Part shown: piece by piece, positions 1 to 11,515 of the stretch
Numbering within the stretch: the first letter of the stretch is position 1
How the letters are laid out: every line of letters begins with the position of its first letter
Origin: Rahnella victoriana
GTDB lineage: Bacteria > Pseudomonadota > Gammaproteobacteria > Enterobacterales > Enterobacteriaceae
Direction: 5' to 3'
NCBI RefSeq assembly: GCF_004330295.1
Contig: NZ_SJOJ01000009.1
Span: 1-64,000, forward strand
Length of the DNA: 64,000 nt
The notes under the pieces: model-generated
The model's database searches: none
Told to the model about the DNA's origin: nothing
What the model saw: the letters and a program-made list of their open reading frames with translations, nothing else
Made by a program: the position numbers and the translations under genes

Positions 1-214
1 TGGCTAATAAAGTGCTGGCCGGGTGAAGATTTTCTGCGCGAAGCGGAACAAAAAACGCAAAAAATGAATAATAAATTAAGCCCGACTAAATCATCTCCAA
101 TTACTTGTATTACAAAGACAAATTATTCGTTTAGCCCAAACTGCTGTCTATTTTTTGCGTTTTTTGTTCCGCTTCGCGCAGAAAATCTTCACCCGGCCAG
201 CACTTTATTAGCCA
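1..214. repeat. Long perfect inverted repeat (65-bp arms, 84-bp spacer)
   Basis: Bases 1-65 are the exact reverse complement of bases 150-214, and the spacer is 66-149. Because the left arm begins at the first base of the window, the true arms may be longer. Each arm carries two A6 runs separated by CGC (T6 runs in the other arm), next to the spacer. Read from its outer end, each arm contains a short frame ending in a TGA (24-26 and its mirror), which could be the tail of a gene, but no gene is recognisable. It lies upstream of the leu promoter, where E. coli has the leuO-leu spacer. Possible roles are a bidirectional terminator, a duplicated gene tail or an assembly fold-back; none can be chosen from this sequence. 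Confidence 0.9.
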
Positions 215-280
215 GTGTTTTATGCTAAATGAAACAAAATGTCATCTTAGCGATTTTCCGGAATTTCCACACAGCGAAGG

Positions 281-309
281 TTGACATACCGCACACATTC
301 CCGTATCAC
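281..309 (+). promoter_or_regulatory. Probable leuL/leuABCD promoter
   Basis: A perfect -35 box TTGACA lies at 281-286. A TATCAC -10-like hexamer lies at 304-309, giving 17-bp spacing. It lies about 60 bases upstream of the leucine leader peptide, which fits an attenuated biosynthetic operon. The rest of 215-368 shows no gene. Confidence 0.6.
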
Positions 310-368
310 TTTAAGCACTGTTTGAACGATATCCGTTCTGACCACCCATTACGAGAAGCTGAAAACAC

Positions 369-452
369 ATGTTCATGATGACCCGTCTCCTAGGCCTACT
401 ACTCAACGCAGAAAATTTGCGCGGTAAGCCAGTGGGCGAAAATCAGAACTGA
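369..452 (+). CDS. leuL: leu operon leader peptide
   Basis: Short leader ORF of 27 codons. It contains the run Leu-Leu-Gly-Leu-Leu-Leu encoded CTC CTA GGC CTA CTA CTC, so three of the five leucines use the rare CTA codon. This is the known attenuation design: when charged leucyl-tRNA is scarce the ribosome stalls here and the downstream terminator does not form. The RGK segment after the leucines resembles the E. coli leader. Three in-frame ATGs (369, 375, 378) are possible starts; the longest is given. Confidence 0.85.
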   Translation: MFMMTRLLGLLLNAENLRGKPVGENQN

Positions 453-473
453 TTTCAACTTCCACAGACAATA

Positions 474-502
474 AACCCGCGCCGATGCGCGGGTTTTTTT
501 TT
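474..502 (+). terminator. leu attenuator terminator
   Basis: A 9-bp perfect stem (474-482 with 487-495) with a CGAT loop runs into a T tract ending at 502. It sits between the leucine-rich leader peptide and leuA, so it is the transcription attenuator of the operon. Confidence 0.88.
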
Positions 503-547
503 ACCTCCCCGCAGGGCGCGAAAATAAAAGCAGACAAGGAACAACCC

Positions 548-3231
<2,684 letters not shown>

Positions 3232-3232
3232 C

Positions 3233-4633
3233 ATGGCCAAGACGCTGTATCAGAAATTGTTTGATGCCCACGTGGTTTACGAAGCGGAAAACGAAACGCC
3301 ATTGTTGTACATCGACCGCCATCTGGTTCACGAAGTGACCTCGCCGCAGGCATTCGACGGTCTGCGTGCGATGGGCCGTCCGGTGCGTCAGCCGGGCAAA
3401 ACCTTTGCGACCATGGACCATAACGTGTCCACGCAAACCAAAGACATCAATGCGAGCGGCGAAATGGCACGCATCCAGATGCAGGAATTAATCAAAAACT
3501 GTGCCGAATTCGGTGTGCAGTTGTATGACCTGAATCACCCGTATCAGGGCATCGTTCACGTTATCGGCCCTGAGCAGGGCATGACCTTACCGGGCATGAC
3601 CATTGTCTGCGGCGATTCCCATACCGCCACGCACGGTGCGTTTGGCTCACTGGCCTTTGGTATCGGGACGTCGGAAGTGGAACACGTTCTGGCAACGCAA
3701 ACCCTGAAACAGGGTCGCGCCAAAACCATGAAAATCGAAGTGACCGGCGATGCCCCGGTGGGTATCACGGCGAAAGACATCGTTCTGGCGATTATCGGTA
3801 AAACCGGCAGCGCGGGCGGTACCGGTCACGTGGTGGAATTCTGCGGCAAAGCGATTGAAGCCTTAAGCATGGAAGGTCGTATGACCCTGTGCAACATGGC
3901 GATCGAAATGGGCGCAAAAGCCGGTCTGGTTGCGCCGGATGAAACCACCTTTGCCTACCTGAAAGGTCGTCAGTTCGCACCAAAAGATCAGAACTGGGAC
4001 GCGGCGGTTGAATACTGGAAAACCCTGAAAACCGAAGATGGCGCGACGTTCGACAGCATTGTCACGCTGGATGCCTCTGAAATCGCGCCACAGGTCACCT
4101 GGGGTACCAATCCGGGTCAGGTCATGGCGGTGAATCAGACCATCCCGAATCCGGCCTCCTTTGCCGATCCGGTAGAACGTGCCTCTGCTGAAAAAGCGCT
4201 GGCGTATATGGATCTGCAACCGGGCATTAAACTGACCGACGTGGCGATCGATAAAGTCTTCATCGGTTCCTGCACCAACTCCCGTATCGAAGATTTACGT
4301 GCTGCGGCAGCCATTGCCAAAGGCCGTAAAGTGGCGAACGGCGTACAGGCGATTGTCGTGCCAGGTTCCGGCCCGGTAAAAGCACAAGCCGAAGAAGAAG
4401 GCCTGGATAAGATCTTTATCGAAGCCGGTTTCGAATGGCGTCTGCCGGGCTGCTCAATGTGTCTGGCGATGAACAATGACCGTCTGGAACCGGGCGAACG
4501 TTGCGCGTCAACCAGCAACCGTAACTTCGAAGGCCGTCAGGGTCGTGGCGGGCGCACGCATCTGGTCAGCCCGGCAATGGCTGCGGCAGCAGCGGTCACT
4601 GGCCGTTTCGCTGATATCCGTGAACTGAACTGA
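3233..4633 (+). CDS. leuC: 3-isopropylmalate dehydratase large subunit
   Basis: Large subunit of the LeuCD isomerase, an aconitase-family [4Fe-4S] enzyme that converts 2- to 3-isopropylmalate. The protein is 466 residues, the usual length. The cluster ligands are visible as the cysteine in GSCTNSR (about residue 347) and the pair in GCSMC (about 407-410). The [13 protein letters not shown] active-site stretch is present near residue 125. Works only with LeuD, encoded 10 bases downstream. Confidence 0.97.
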   Translation: MAKTLYQKLFDAHVVYEAENETPLLYIDRHLVHEVTSPQAFDGLRAMGRPVRQPGKTFATMDHNVSTQTKDINASGEMARIQMQELIKNCAEFGVQLYDLNHPYQGIVHVIGPEQGMTLPGMTIVCGDSHTATHGAFGSLAFGIGTSEVEHVLATQTLKQGRAKTMKIEVTGDAPVGITAKDIVLAIIGKTGSAGGTGHVVEFCGKAIEALSMEGRMTLCNMAIEMGAKAGLVAPDETTFAYLKGRQFAPKDQNWDAAVEYWKTLKTEDGATFDSIVTLDASEIAPQVTWGTNPGQVMAVNQTIPNPASFADPVERASAEKALAYMDLQPGIKLTDVAIDKVFIGSCTNSRIEDLRAAAAIAKGRKVANGVQAIVVPGSGPVKAQAEEEGLDKIFIEAGFEWRLPGCSMCLAMNNDRLEPGERCASTSNRNFEGRQGRGGRTHLVSPAMAAAAAVTGRFADIRELN

Positions 4634-4643
4634 GGAAAACACC

Positions 4644-5246
4644 ATGGCTAAATTTACCCAACACATCGGTCTGGTGGTTCCGCTGGATGCAGCTAACGTC
4701 GATACCGATGCCATTATCCCGAAACAGTTTTTACAGAAAGTCACCCGTACCGGTTTCGGCCAGCACCTGTTCAACGACTGGCGTTTTCTGGACGATGCCG
4801 GCCAGGTGCCAAACCCTGATTTCGTGCTGAACAAGCCGCGCTATAAAGGCGCGAGCATTTTGCTGGCGCGCGAAAACTTCGGTTGCGGCTCTTCCCGTGA
4901 ACATGCGCCGTGGGCGCTGACCGATTACGGCTTCCATGCGGTGATCGCGCCAAGCTTTGCCGATATCTTCTACGGTAACTCTTTCAATAACCAGTTGCTG
5001 CCGATCACCCTGAGCGAAGCGCAAGTGGATGAATTGTTCGAACTGGTTAAAAACAACGAAGGCATTCAGTTCGAAGTAGATCTGGAAGCGCAAACCGTGA
5101 AAGCGGGCGATAAAAGCTATCCGTTTGTCATCGATAGCTTCCGCCGTCACTGCATGATCAACGGTCTGGACAGCATCGGCCTGACGTTGCAGCACGAAGA
5201 AAATATCTCCGGCTACGAGAAGAATCAGCCTGCGTTTATGCAGTAA
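4644..5246 (+). CDS. leuD: 3-isopropylmalate dehydratase small subunit
   Basis: Small (swivel-domain) subunit of isopropylmalate isomerase. The protein is 200 residues, full length for the family. It shows the [11 protein letters not shown] segment near residue 20 and the [13 protein letters not shown] substrate-binding loop near residue 75. A GAGGAAAA ribosome site precedes the ATG. Last gene of the leucine operon, followed by a terminator shared with the convergent setA. Confidence 0.96.
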   Translation: MAKFTQHIGLVVPLDAANVDTDAIIPKQFLQKVTRTGFGQHLFNDWRFLDDAGQVPNPDFVLNKPRYKGASILLARENFGCGSSREHAPWALTDYGFHAVIAPSFADIFYGNSFNNQLLPITLSEAQVDELFELVKNNEGIQFEVDLEAQTVKAGDKSYPFVIDSFRRHCMINGLDSIGLTLQHEENISGYEKNQPAFMQ

Positions 5247-5263
5247 TTTCCGGAGACTGAGCA

Positions 5264-5293
5264 TAAAAAAACCCGCGGATTTGCGGGTTTTTC
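5264..5293. terminator. Bidirectional terminator, leuD/setA
   Basis: A stem of ACCCGC with GCGGGT (5271-5276/5283-5288) is flanked by an A run on the left and a T run on the right. It can therefore end leuABCD on the plus strand and setA on the minus strand. Confidence 0.85.
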
Positions 5294-5318
5294 TTTATCT
5301 GAAAAGCGACGGGTTATG

Positions 5319-6482
5319 TCAGACGTCTTTGACTTTATACATCAGCCCGAGCGCCACCACCGCCAGCACAGTCGCCGCCCAGTAGACCGGAAAGTGGCCG
5401 AAGTTCTCCACGATAAAGCCCTGCAACAAACCAGCGCAAATCACACCGGTAGAAATGCTGTTGGTGAACAATGTGGTTGCTGACCCCGCCCTGCCCGGCA
5501 TCAGATCCTGAAAATACAACATGCCGATCCCCGCCACGATACCGATGAAAATCGCATTGAACAGTTGCAGAATCATCAGCGCCGCCTTGAACTGAAACGC
5601 CACCAGTCCGGCATAGAAAATGACGCCGCTCGCCACGGCATACAGCATCAGCTTGCGTTTGCCGGTACGTTTCACCAGATAGCCTGCCAGCAACATTGCC
5701 GGGATTTCCAGCCCGGCGGCTGTCCCCATCAGCAAACCTGCCAGCCCTTCCGGTAAACCTAAATCACTGGTGATGTACAACGGCATATCAATGACATACA
5801 TGATATTGCAGGTCCACATCAGCAAAGAGGAAAAGAACAGCAGACGCACATCTTTGTTGCGCCAGGCGCTGACGTGTACCACTTTTTCATCCACCGGTTG
5901 TTCGAGGCGCGGCACCGACGGTAGGAAAAACAGGATCATCAGAATACTGCCGACAAACACGGCGGCGGCGCTCAGGTACATCGGAGTAAAACCGTAATTC
6001 AGCGCCAGCATGAATGACAGCGGCGGGCCGAGCACCCAGGCCAGCGACAACATCGCACGCATCATTGAGCTGAACATCACCACTTCACTGGCGGAGCGGT
6101 CGGCATGTTCACGCGCCAGCGCAAACAACTGCGGCATTGATGCATTCCCTATCGCCGCCAGCAATACGCCGACGGTGATCAGCACCAGATAATCACGGCT
6201 GAAGGCGAAAACCAGGCTGTTCCCGAGCGCCATCAGGCAGCAAAACATCAGCAGTTTTCGCCGGTCACCTTTGTTATCCGAACGGTTGGCCAGCAGGAAA
6301 CTGATGGCAATCCCGGCCACCGCATTGACGGTATAGAACAGACCGACCCACATTGGCCGGACTTTCACTTCATTGGTCAGAAACAAGCTGAGTGTGGGCG
6401 CCTGCAACGCTCCCGCGATACCACACAGCAAAGACACCACCAGAAAGGTGACATAAATGGCATTAATACGAGGTTTTGACAT
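5319..6482 (-). CDS. setA: Sugar efflux transporter SetA
   Basis: Twelve-helix MFS exporter of sugars and non-metabolisable glucose analogues; in E. coli it is induced with SgrS during glucose-phosphate stress. The chosen start (MSKPRIN, 6482) follows an AGGGACGG ribosome site and gives 387 residues. An in-frame ATG 12 codons upstream would add a tail not seen in the family. Family matches include GALQAPTLSLFL near the N-terminus, QLFALARE, LNYGFTPM, the FQDLMPGRAG stretch and the C-terminal KVKDV, which are nearly identical in E. coli SetA. It lies downstream of sgrS on the same strand, as in E. coli. Confidence 0.93.
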   Translation of the reverse strand: MSKPRINAIYVTFLVVSLLCGIAGALQAPTLSLFLTNEVKVRPMWVGLFYTVNAVAGIAISFLLANRSDNKGDRRKLLMFCCLMALGNSLVFAFSRDYLVLITVGVLLAAIGNASMPQLFALAREHADRSASEVVMFSSMMRAMLSLAWVLGPPLSFMLALNYGFTPMYLSAAAVFVGSILMILFFLPSVPRLEQPVDEKVVHVSAWRNKDVRLLFFSSLLMWTCNIMYVIDMPLYITSDLGLPEGLAGLLMGTAAGLEIPAMLLAGYLVKRTGKRKLMLYAVASGVIFYAGLVAFQFKAALMILQLFNAIFIGIVAGIGMLYFQDLMPGRAGSATTLFTNSISTGVICAGLLQGFIVENFGHFPVYWAATVLAVVALGLMYKVKDV

Positions 6483-6575
6483 GACGCCGTCCCTGAGAAA
6501 TGAAAGCCCATAAAACAAGACAGACAGTGTAGCGAAGTTTCAGGAAGTTCTGGGGAATGAACAAAAAAAGCGTGT

Positions 6576-6602
6576 AAAAAAACCAGTGAGTTTCCTCACT
6601 GG
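6576..6602 (-). terminator. SgrS rho-independent terminator
   Basis: Stem CCAGTGAG/CTCACTGG with a GAAA loop and seven Ts on the minus strand. It directly follows the mRNA-pairing segment of SgrS, as in E. coli, where the poly-U tail is needed for Hfq binding. Confidence 0.9.
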
Positions 6603-6662
6603 CTGGTGACATTACACCATTACTCAGAAAATCGAATTTTGACGGGCCTGCCATGAGCCGGA

Positions 6663-6848
6663 TTACAAATGCTGGCGATAGTCTTTTTCATCCACAGAAT
6701 CTAAATCCCACTGCGTGAGACGGGACAAAATATCCAGGCGGTATTGCACCGGCACCCAGGACAACCAGTCAGCATGATTTTTAGAGGCGTTCCTCTTAAT
6801 GGCTTCAAAATAACGCTGGTAAAAACGGGCGTTCAGACTGCGTTTCAT
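6663..6848 (-). CDS. sgrT: SgrT peptide encoded within SgrS
   Basis: A 61-codon ORF inside the SgrS RNA with a strong GGAGG six bases before its ATG. It shares the pattern FYQ-YF-A-K, then WL-W-VP, then L-QWD with E. coli SgrT, which is 43 residues and inhibits glucose uptake through EIICB(Glc). The version here has about seven extra N-terminal residues, an insertion between the K and WL blocks, and a longer charged tail. It is therefore a diverged but probably functional SgrT. Inhibition of PtsG is inferred from the family. Confidence 0.82.
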   Translation of the reverse strand: MKRSLNARFYQRYFEAIKRNASKNHADWLSWVPVQYRLDILSRLTQWDLDSVDEKDYRQHL

Positions 6849-6950
6849 GCTGACCTCCGGTCATTCACAACAGGCTTTCGTTGAGAAACAGTATCGGAGT
6901 ATTATGAGGAAAGATAAATTGATGAAGATCGCCCACGGAGTTCCTCTTTT

Positions 6951-8612
6951 ATGTCCTCGTCCCGTTTGCAACAGCAGTTCATCCGCCTGTGGCAAAGCTG
7001 CCACGGTGAAGAAACCGAAACCACGTTGCAGGCGTTGTCTGAGGTTCTCAATTGTTCACGCAGACATATGCGATCCTTGCTCAGTACCATGCAGGAACAG
7101 GGCTGGCTGCAATGGGATGCCGAAGCCGGACGCGGCAAACGTTCCACGCTGAAATTCCTGTATACCGGGCTGGCTCTCCAGCAACAGCGCGCCGAAGAGC
7201 TGCTGGAACAGGACCGGATTGATCAGCTGGTGCAACTGGTCGGCGATAAGGATCGGGTGCGTCAGATGTTGCTGTCCCAGCTCGGACGCAGCTTCCGTCA
7301 GGGTAAACATATTCTGCGCGTGCTGTATTACCGCCCGCTGATTAACCTGCTGCCCGGCACCATGTTACGCCGTTCAGAAACGCATATTGCCCGGCAAATT
7401 TTCAGCGGCCTGACACGCATAAATGAGGAAAACGGGGAAGTAGAAGGGGATCTTGCCCATCACTGGCAGGAAATTTCTCCGTTGCACTGGCGTTTTTATC
7501 TGCGTCCGGCCATTCATTTTCATCATGGCCGTGAACTGGAGATGGCCGACATCATCGCCACGTTCACCCGCCTGACCGCCCATCCGCTGTTCAGCAACCT
7601 GAAAACGGTCACCACGCCCACGCCGAATGTCATTGATATCCATCTGAATGCCCCTGACCGCTGGCTGCCGTGGCTGTTCGGCAATATCCACGCGATGATC
7701 CTGCCGCAGGAATGGCAATCCCTGCCTGATTTTGCCCGTCATCCGGTCGGTACCGGCCCTTACGCTGTGGTGCGTAATCTTAAAACACAACTGCGCATAC
7801 GCGCCTTTGATGAGTATTTTGGCTTCCGGGCGCTGATAGACGAAGTGAATATCTGGGTGCTGCCGGAACTGAGTGAAGAACTGGTGCATTCCGGCGTACA
7901 GCTTCAGGCCGATGAATCCGGCAAAAGTGAGCTGGAAAGTCGTCTGGAAGAAGGCTGCTATTTCCTGCTTTTTGACCAGCGTTCGCCGGTCGGACAATGC
8001 GATGCAACGCGCCAGTGGTTGTGCGATTTACTGAATCCCATCGCCCTGCTGAACAATGCAGAACCGATTTATCAGCGCTACTGGTCTCCGGCGTATGGCT
8101 TGTTGCCGCGCTGGCACCATAAAGCCCCGCAGCCGCGTCCGCCCCGACCGCAAGGTCTGACACAGGTGACCCTGACCTTCTACGGCGAGCATTCTGAACA
8201 TCAGGCAATTTGTAATGCCCTGCAACCGCTGCTGGCGGCGGAAGGCATCGAACTGATCATTCAGGTGGTGGATTACGCCGTCTGGCACCGCGGCGACGCC
8301 AAAAGTGATCTGTGGCTCGGCAGTGCCAACTTTACCCTGCCGCTGGAATTCTCACTGTTTGCGCATTTCCATGAATTGCCGCTGGCGAAACATTGCTTCA
8401 GTGAAGGAATGGAAGAGGACGCCGCGCAGTGGCACGCGGGCAATTTGTCGATGGCGAAATGGAGTCAGAAACAGACAGTCAGCCATCAGATCCACCCGCT
8501 GTTCCATCACTGGCTGGTGTTGCAGGGGCAACGAAGCATGCGCGGCGTACGTATGAATACCCTCGGCTGGTTCGACTTTAAATCCGCGTGGTTTGCGCCA
8601 CCGGACAGTTAA
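6951..8612 (+). CDS. sgrR: HTH-type transcriptional regulator SgrR
   Basis: Activator of sgrS and setA during phosphosugar stress. The 553-residue protein has an N-terminal winged-helix DNA-binding domain (about 1-115, including [10 protein letters not shown] and CSRRHMR-LL-TMQ) and a C-terminal SBP_bac_5-like solute-binding domain (about 165-550). It has no signal peptide, so the binding domain acts in the cytoplasm as a sensor. Near-identical blocks to E. coli SgrR include the run [20 protein letters not shown] and the C-terminal [15 protein letters not shown]. It is divergent from sgrS, with about 56 bases between its ATG and the predicted sgrS start. Confidence 0.95.
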   Translation: MSSSRLQQQFIRLWQSCHGEETETTLQALSEVLNCSRRHMRSLLSTMQEQGWLQWDAEAGRGKRSTLKFLYTGLALQQQRAEELLEQDRIDQLVQLVGDKDRVRQMLLSQLGRSFRQGKHILRVLYYRPLINLLPGTMLRRSETHIARQIFSGLTRINEENGEVEGDLAHHWQEISPLHWRFYLRPAIHFHHGRELEMADIIATFTRLTAHPLFSNLKTVTTPTPNVIDIHLNAPDRWLPWLFGNIHAMILPQEWQSLPDFARHPVGTGPYAVVRNLKTQLRIRAFDEYFGFRALIDEVNIWVLPELSEELVHSGVQLQADESGKSELESRLEEGCYFLLFDQRSPVGQCDATRQWLCDLLNPIALLNNAEPIYQRYWSPAYGLLPRWHHKAPQPRPPRPQGLTQVTLTFYGEHSEHQAICNALQPLLAAEGIELIIQVVDYAVWHRGDAKSDLWLGSANFTLPLEFSLFAHFHELPLAKHCFSEGMEEDAAQWHAGNLSMAKWSQKQTVSHQIHPLFHHWLVLQGQRSMRGVRMNTLGWFDFKSAWFAPPDS

Positions 8613-8656
8613 TCGGACTATCGCATCGCGCCGTTAGTCTCTAGAATGACATCCGT

Positions 8657-8891
8657 TCTCAACGGGGTGCCAGAGTGATTTCTTTTTTAAGAAGAATGAA
8701 CTCGATCTTTAAACGCCGCGAGCGCGTGTTCAGCGGGTGAAGTCCAGCGCACAGAAAGCGGAGCGTACACAAAGTACGTGAGCATTTCGAGCACTGCACG
8801 ACGCCCGATCAACACACGCACAGCAAGTTTAAAAGGCTGAGAGTATACCCGTCGAACCTGATCCGGTTAATCCCGGCGGAGGGATTTGAGA
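8657..8891 (+). promoter_or_regulatory. TPP (THI-box) riboswitch with expanded P3 arm
   Basis: P1 pairs TCTCAA (8657-8662) with TTGAGA (8886-8891). The 5' core GGGGTGCC (8664-8671) and the 3' core GGCTGAGAG (8835-8843), ACCC, GAACCTGATCCGGTTAAT and GGAGGGA are canonical for thiamin pyrophosphate aptamers. Unusually, about 160 nt separate the two halves of the core where E. coli thiB has roughly a dozen. The downstream platform is visible. GGATTTGAG (8882-8890) can pair with CTCAAAATCC (8906-8915), competing with P1. CTTTGC (8915-8920) can pair with GCAAAG (8940-8945), just before the thiB start. TPP binding should therefore favour closing off the thiB start; that mechanism is inferred. Confidence 0.92.
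8719..8819. repeat. Imperfect palindrome inserted in riboswitch P3
   Basis: About 100 bases with outer pairing GCGTGTT (8724-8730) against AACACACGC (8811-8819). Inside are GAAAG/CTTTC-type pairing and a central GCGTAC-ACAAA-GTACGT core near 8763-8780. The central pattern GGAGC, TAC, spacer, GTA, GTGA resembles the core of enterobacterial ERIC elements, but I cannot confirm membership. The flanking CTTTAAAC (8707-8714) and GTTTAAAAG (8827-8835) extend the arm. Confidence 0.5.
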
Positions 8892-8945
8892 CTGCGCGAT
8901 GCTTACTCAAAATCCTTTGCCCTTTCATTTTTTTGGAGCGCAAAG

Positions 8946-9929
8946 TTGAAAAAATTATTGTCCTGCCTGCTGTTACTTTCTGCACCTGCATTTGCGGCAA
9001 AACCTGTTCTGACGGTTTATACCTATGATTCTTTTTCTGCCGACTGGGGTCCGGGTCCGGCGATCAAAAAAGCCTTTGAAGCCCAATGCGGCTGCGAGCT
9101 GAAATACGTCGCGCTGGAAGATGGTGTGTCTTTGCTGAACCGTTTGCGGATGGAAGGTAAAAACAGCCAGGCCGACGTCGTCCTCGGGCTGGACAACAAC
9201 CTGTTGCAGGCGGCTGAACAAACCGGTTTATTCGCCAAAGCGCCGAAAACCGACGCCGTACTCACCGTCCCCGGCGGCTGGAATGACAGCACCTTCGTGC
9301 CTTACGATTACGGCTATTTCGCCTTCGTCTATGACAAAAACAAACTGAAGAACCCGCCAAAAAGCCTCGATGAGCTGATCAACAGTGACCAGAACTGGAA
9401 AGTGATTTACGAAGATCCGCGCACCAGTACGCCGGGTCTGGGCCTGATGCTGTGGATGCAAAAAGTCTACGGCGATAAGGCACCGCAGGCGTGGCAAAAA
9501 CTGGCGAAGAAAACCGTCACTGTCACTAAAGGCTGGAGCGAGGCCTACGGGTTATTCCTCAAAGGCGAAAGCGATCTGGTGCTGAGCTACACCACCTCTC
9601 CGGCGTATCACATCGTCGAGGAGAAGAAAGATAATTACGCGGCAGCGGATTTCACCGAAGGGCATTACATGCAGGTGGAAGTGGCAGGTCAGCTGGCGAA
9701 CAGCAAGCAACCGAAACTGGCTGAAGCCTTCATGAAATTCATCACCACAGAAGATTTCCAGAAAGTGATCCCGGCCGGCAACTGGATGTATCCGGTGGTG
9801 GATACGCCGCTGCCAGACGCCTTTAAACAGCTGACCGTACCGGCCAAATCTCTGCAATACAGCGCACAAGACGTCGCGACTCACCGTTCACAATGGATCC
9901 AGGCATGGCAGAACGCCGTCAGCCGTTGA
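8946..9929 (+). CDS. thiB: Thiamine/TPP periplasmic binding protein
   Basis: Periplasmic receptor of the ThiBPQ importer for thiamine and its phosphates. The start is taken as TTG 8946, preceded by GGAG at 8935-8938, giving 327 residues with a signal peptide ending at AFA-AKP. The longer frame from 8886 would begin inside the riboswitch P1 and is rejected. Mature protein is close to E. coli TbpA, for example VLTVYTYDSF at its N-terminus and the DPRTSTPGLGL and SYTTSPAYH ligand-site stretches. Controlled by the TPP riboswitch. Its end overlaps thiP by 25 bases. Confidence 0.95.
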   Translation: MKKLLSCLLLLSAPAFAAKPVLTVYTYDSFSADWGPGPAIKKAFEAQCGCELKYVALEDGVSLLNRLRMEGKNSQADVVLGLDNNLLQAAEQTGLFAKAPKTDAVLTVPGGWNDSTFVPYDYGYFAFVYDKNKLKNPPKSLDELINSDQNWKVIYEDPRTSTPGLGLMLWMQKVYGDKAPQAWQKLAKKTVTVTKGWSEAYGLFLKGESDLVLSYTTSPAYHIVEEKKDNYAAADFTEGHYMQVEVAGQLANSKQPKLAEAFMKFITTEDFQKVIPAGNWMYPVVDTPLPDAFKQLTVPAKSLQYSAQDVATHRSQWIQAWQNAVSR

Positions 9930-11515
9930 TCCCGCGCTGGCTGTGGCCGGGCGTCATCGCCTCACTGGCTATGCTGCTGGTGGCGGCGCTGGCACTCGGC
10001 TCTTTGTGGCGTCATGCGCCACAGATCAGCGGTGCCTCGCTGTGGCAGGATCCCTATCTCTGGCATGTGATCCGCTTTACCTTCTGGCAGGCGCTGCTGT
10101 CGGCGCTGTGCTCGGTGCTGCCCGCGATTTTACTGGCACGCACCTTGTTCCGCCGCCGTTTTCCCGGCCGTCAGCTGTTACTGCGTTTATGCGCGATGAC
10201 GCTGGTCTTGCCGGTTTTAGTCGCCGTGTTTGGCATCCTCAGTGTTTACGGAAGACAGGGCTGGCTGGCGCAAATTTGCGGCTGGCTGGGCGTGGATTAC
10301 CGTTTCTCGCCGTACGGTCTACAGGGCATTTTGCTGGCGCATGTCTTTTTCAATCTGCCGCTGGCGACACGTCTGTTATTGCAGGCACTGGAGAATATCG
10401 CCGTTGAGCAGCGCCAGCTCGCCGCGCAACTGGGCATGAACGTCTGGCAGCAATTCCGCTTTGTGGAGTGGCCCGCGCTGCGCAGGCAGATTTTCCCCGC
10501 CGCCGCCTTAATTTTCATGCTGTGTTTCGCCAGCTTCGCCACGGTGCTGTCGCTGGGCGGCGGTCCGCAGGCGACCACCATTGAACTGGCAATTTATCAG
10601 GCGCTGAGTTACGACTACGATTTAAGCCGCGCCGCGACACTGGCGCTGATCCAGCTGTTTTGTTGTCTTGCGCTGGTGTTGCTCAGCCAGAAACTCAGTC
10701 AGGCGTTGCCGGTCGGACAAACGCATGCTCAGCGCTGGCGTAACCCGGATGACTCGCCGCTGCGTCGCATCGCCGACGGCGTGCTGATTGCCCTCGCGTT
10801 GCTGCTGATCCTGCCGCCGTTGCTGGCGGTGATCGCCGATGGCATCAACCGCGCGGTGGTCAGCGTATTACAACAGCCTGCATTGTGGCAGGCGTTATGG
10901 ACGTCAGTGCGTATCGCGGCCGGTAGCGGGATCTTATGTGTGCTGCTGACCATGATGTTGCTGTGGAGCAGCCGCGAGCTGCGCTTACGCCAGAGAAATG
11001 GCTGGGCGCAGGCGATGGATCTCAGCGGCATGCTGATCCTCGCCATGCCGGGCATTGTACTGGCGACCGGCTTTTTCCTGCTGCTCGGCGATACCACCGG
11101 TTTGCCGCAATCGCCGTGGCCGCTGGTGATCCTCACCAATGCGCTGATGGCAGTGCCTTACGCCCTGAAAGTGCTGGATAATCCGATGCGCGATGTGGCG
11201 GAACGCTACACGCTGCTGTGCCTTTCGCTGGATATGCGCGGCTGGCAGCGGTTGCGCCGGGTGGAACTCAGCGCGCTGAAACGCCCGATTGCCCAGGCGC
11301 TGGCGTTTGCCTGTGTGCTGTCGCTGGGGGATTTCGGCGTGATTGCCTTGTTCGGCAATGAAAATTTCCGCACCTTACCGTTTTATCTGTACCAGCAGAT
11401 TGGCTCTTACCGCAGCCAGGACGGTGCGGTGACGGCGCTGTTATTACTGCTGTTATGCTTTCTGTTATTCACCCTGATTGAGAAACTGCCGGGCCGCCAT
11501 GCTGACGCTGAATAA
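9905..11515 (+). CDS. thiP: Thiamine ABC transporter permease
   Basis: Inner-membrane permease of the thiamine importer. The 536-residue protein is a fused double permease with two BPD_transp_1 modules, each ending in an EAA-type loop (around [12 protein letters not shown] and [13 protein letters not shown]). Many hydrophobic helices are evident. The start at 9905 ([10 protein letters not shown]) matches E. coli ThiP; a start four codons upstream is possible. It overlaps thiB upstream and thiQ downstream, indicating coupled translation. Confidence 0.95.
   Translation: MAERRQPLIPRWLWPGVIASLAMLLVAALALGSLWRHAPQISGASLWQDPYLWHVIRFTFWQALLSALCSVLPAILLARTLFRRRFPGRQLLLRLCAMTLVLPVLVAVFGILSVYGRQGWLAQICGWLGVDYRFSPYGLQGILLAHVFFNLPLATRLLLQALENIAVEQRQLAAQLGMNVWQQFRFVEWPALRRQIFPAAALIFMLCFASFATVLSLGGGPQATTIELAIYQALSYDYDLSRAATLALIQLFCCLALVLLSQKLSQALPVGQTHAQRWRNPDDSPLRRIADGVLIALALLLILPPLLAVIADGINRAVVSVLQQPALWQALWTSVRIAAGSGILCVLLTMMLLWSSRELRLRQRNGWAQAMDLSGMLILAMPGIVLATGFFLLLGDTTGLPQSPWPLVILTNALMAVPYALKVLDNPMRDVAERYTLLCLSLDMRGWQRLRRVELSALKRPIAQALAFACVLSLGDFGVIALFGNENFRTLPFYLYQQIGSYRSQDGAVTALLLLLLCFLLFTLIEKLPGRHADAE

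Larger units (their letters stand above)
6576..6894 (-). ncRNA. sgrS: SgrS, dual-function sugar-stress small RNA
   Basis: In E. coli SgrS is an Hfq-dependent RNA that represses ptsG and related mRNAs when glucose-6-phosphate accumulates. Here the 3' region carries GAGTAATGGTGTAATGTCACC, reading down from about 6627, which closely resembles the E. coli ptsG-pairing sequence GAGTATTGGTGTAAAATCACC. It is followed by a rho-independent terminator: an 8-bp stem 6583-6590/6595-6602 with a GAAA loop and a 7-T tail. The 5' end is inferred from a CATAAT -10-like box at 6906-6901, giving about 320 nt versus 227 in E. coli. It encodes SgrT and is divergent from sgrR, which should activate it. Confidence 0.85.

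Noticed and set aside
485-547. Upstream ATG extending leuA by 21 codons
   Set aside because: The start would lie within the attenuator hairpin, and the extra residues are absent from the LeuA family.
8886-8945. Upstream TTG extending thiB by 20 codons
   Set aside because: The start falls in P1 of the TPP riboswitch and would place extra residues before a good signal peptide.
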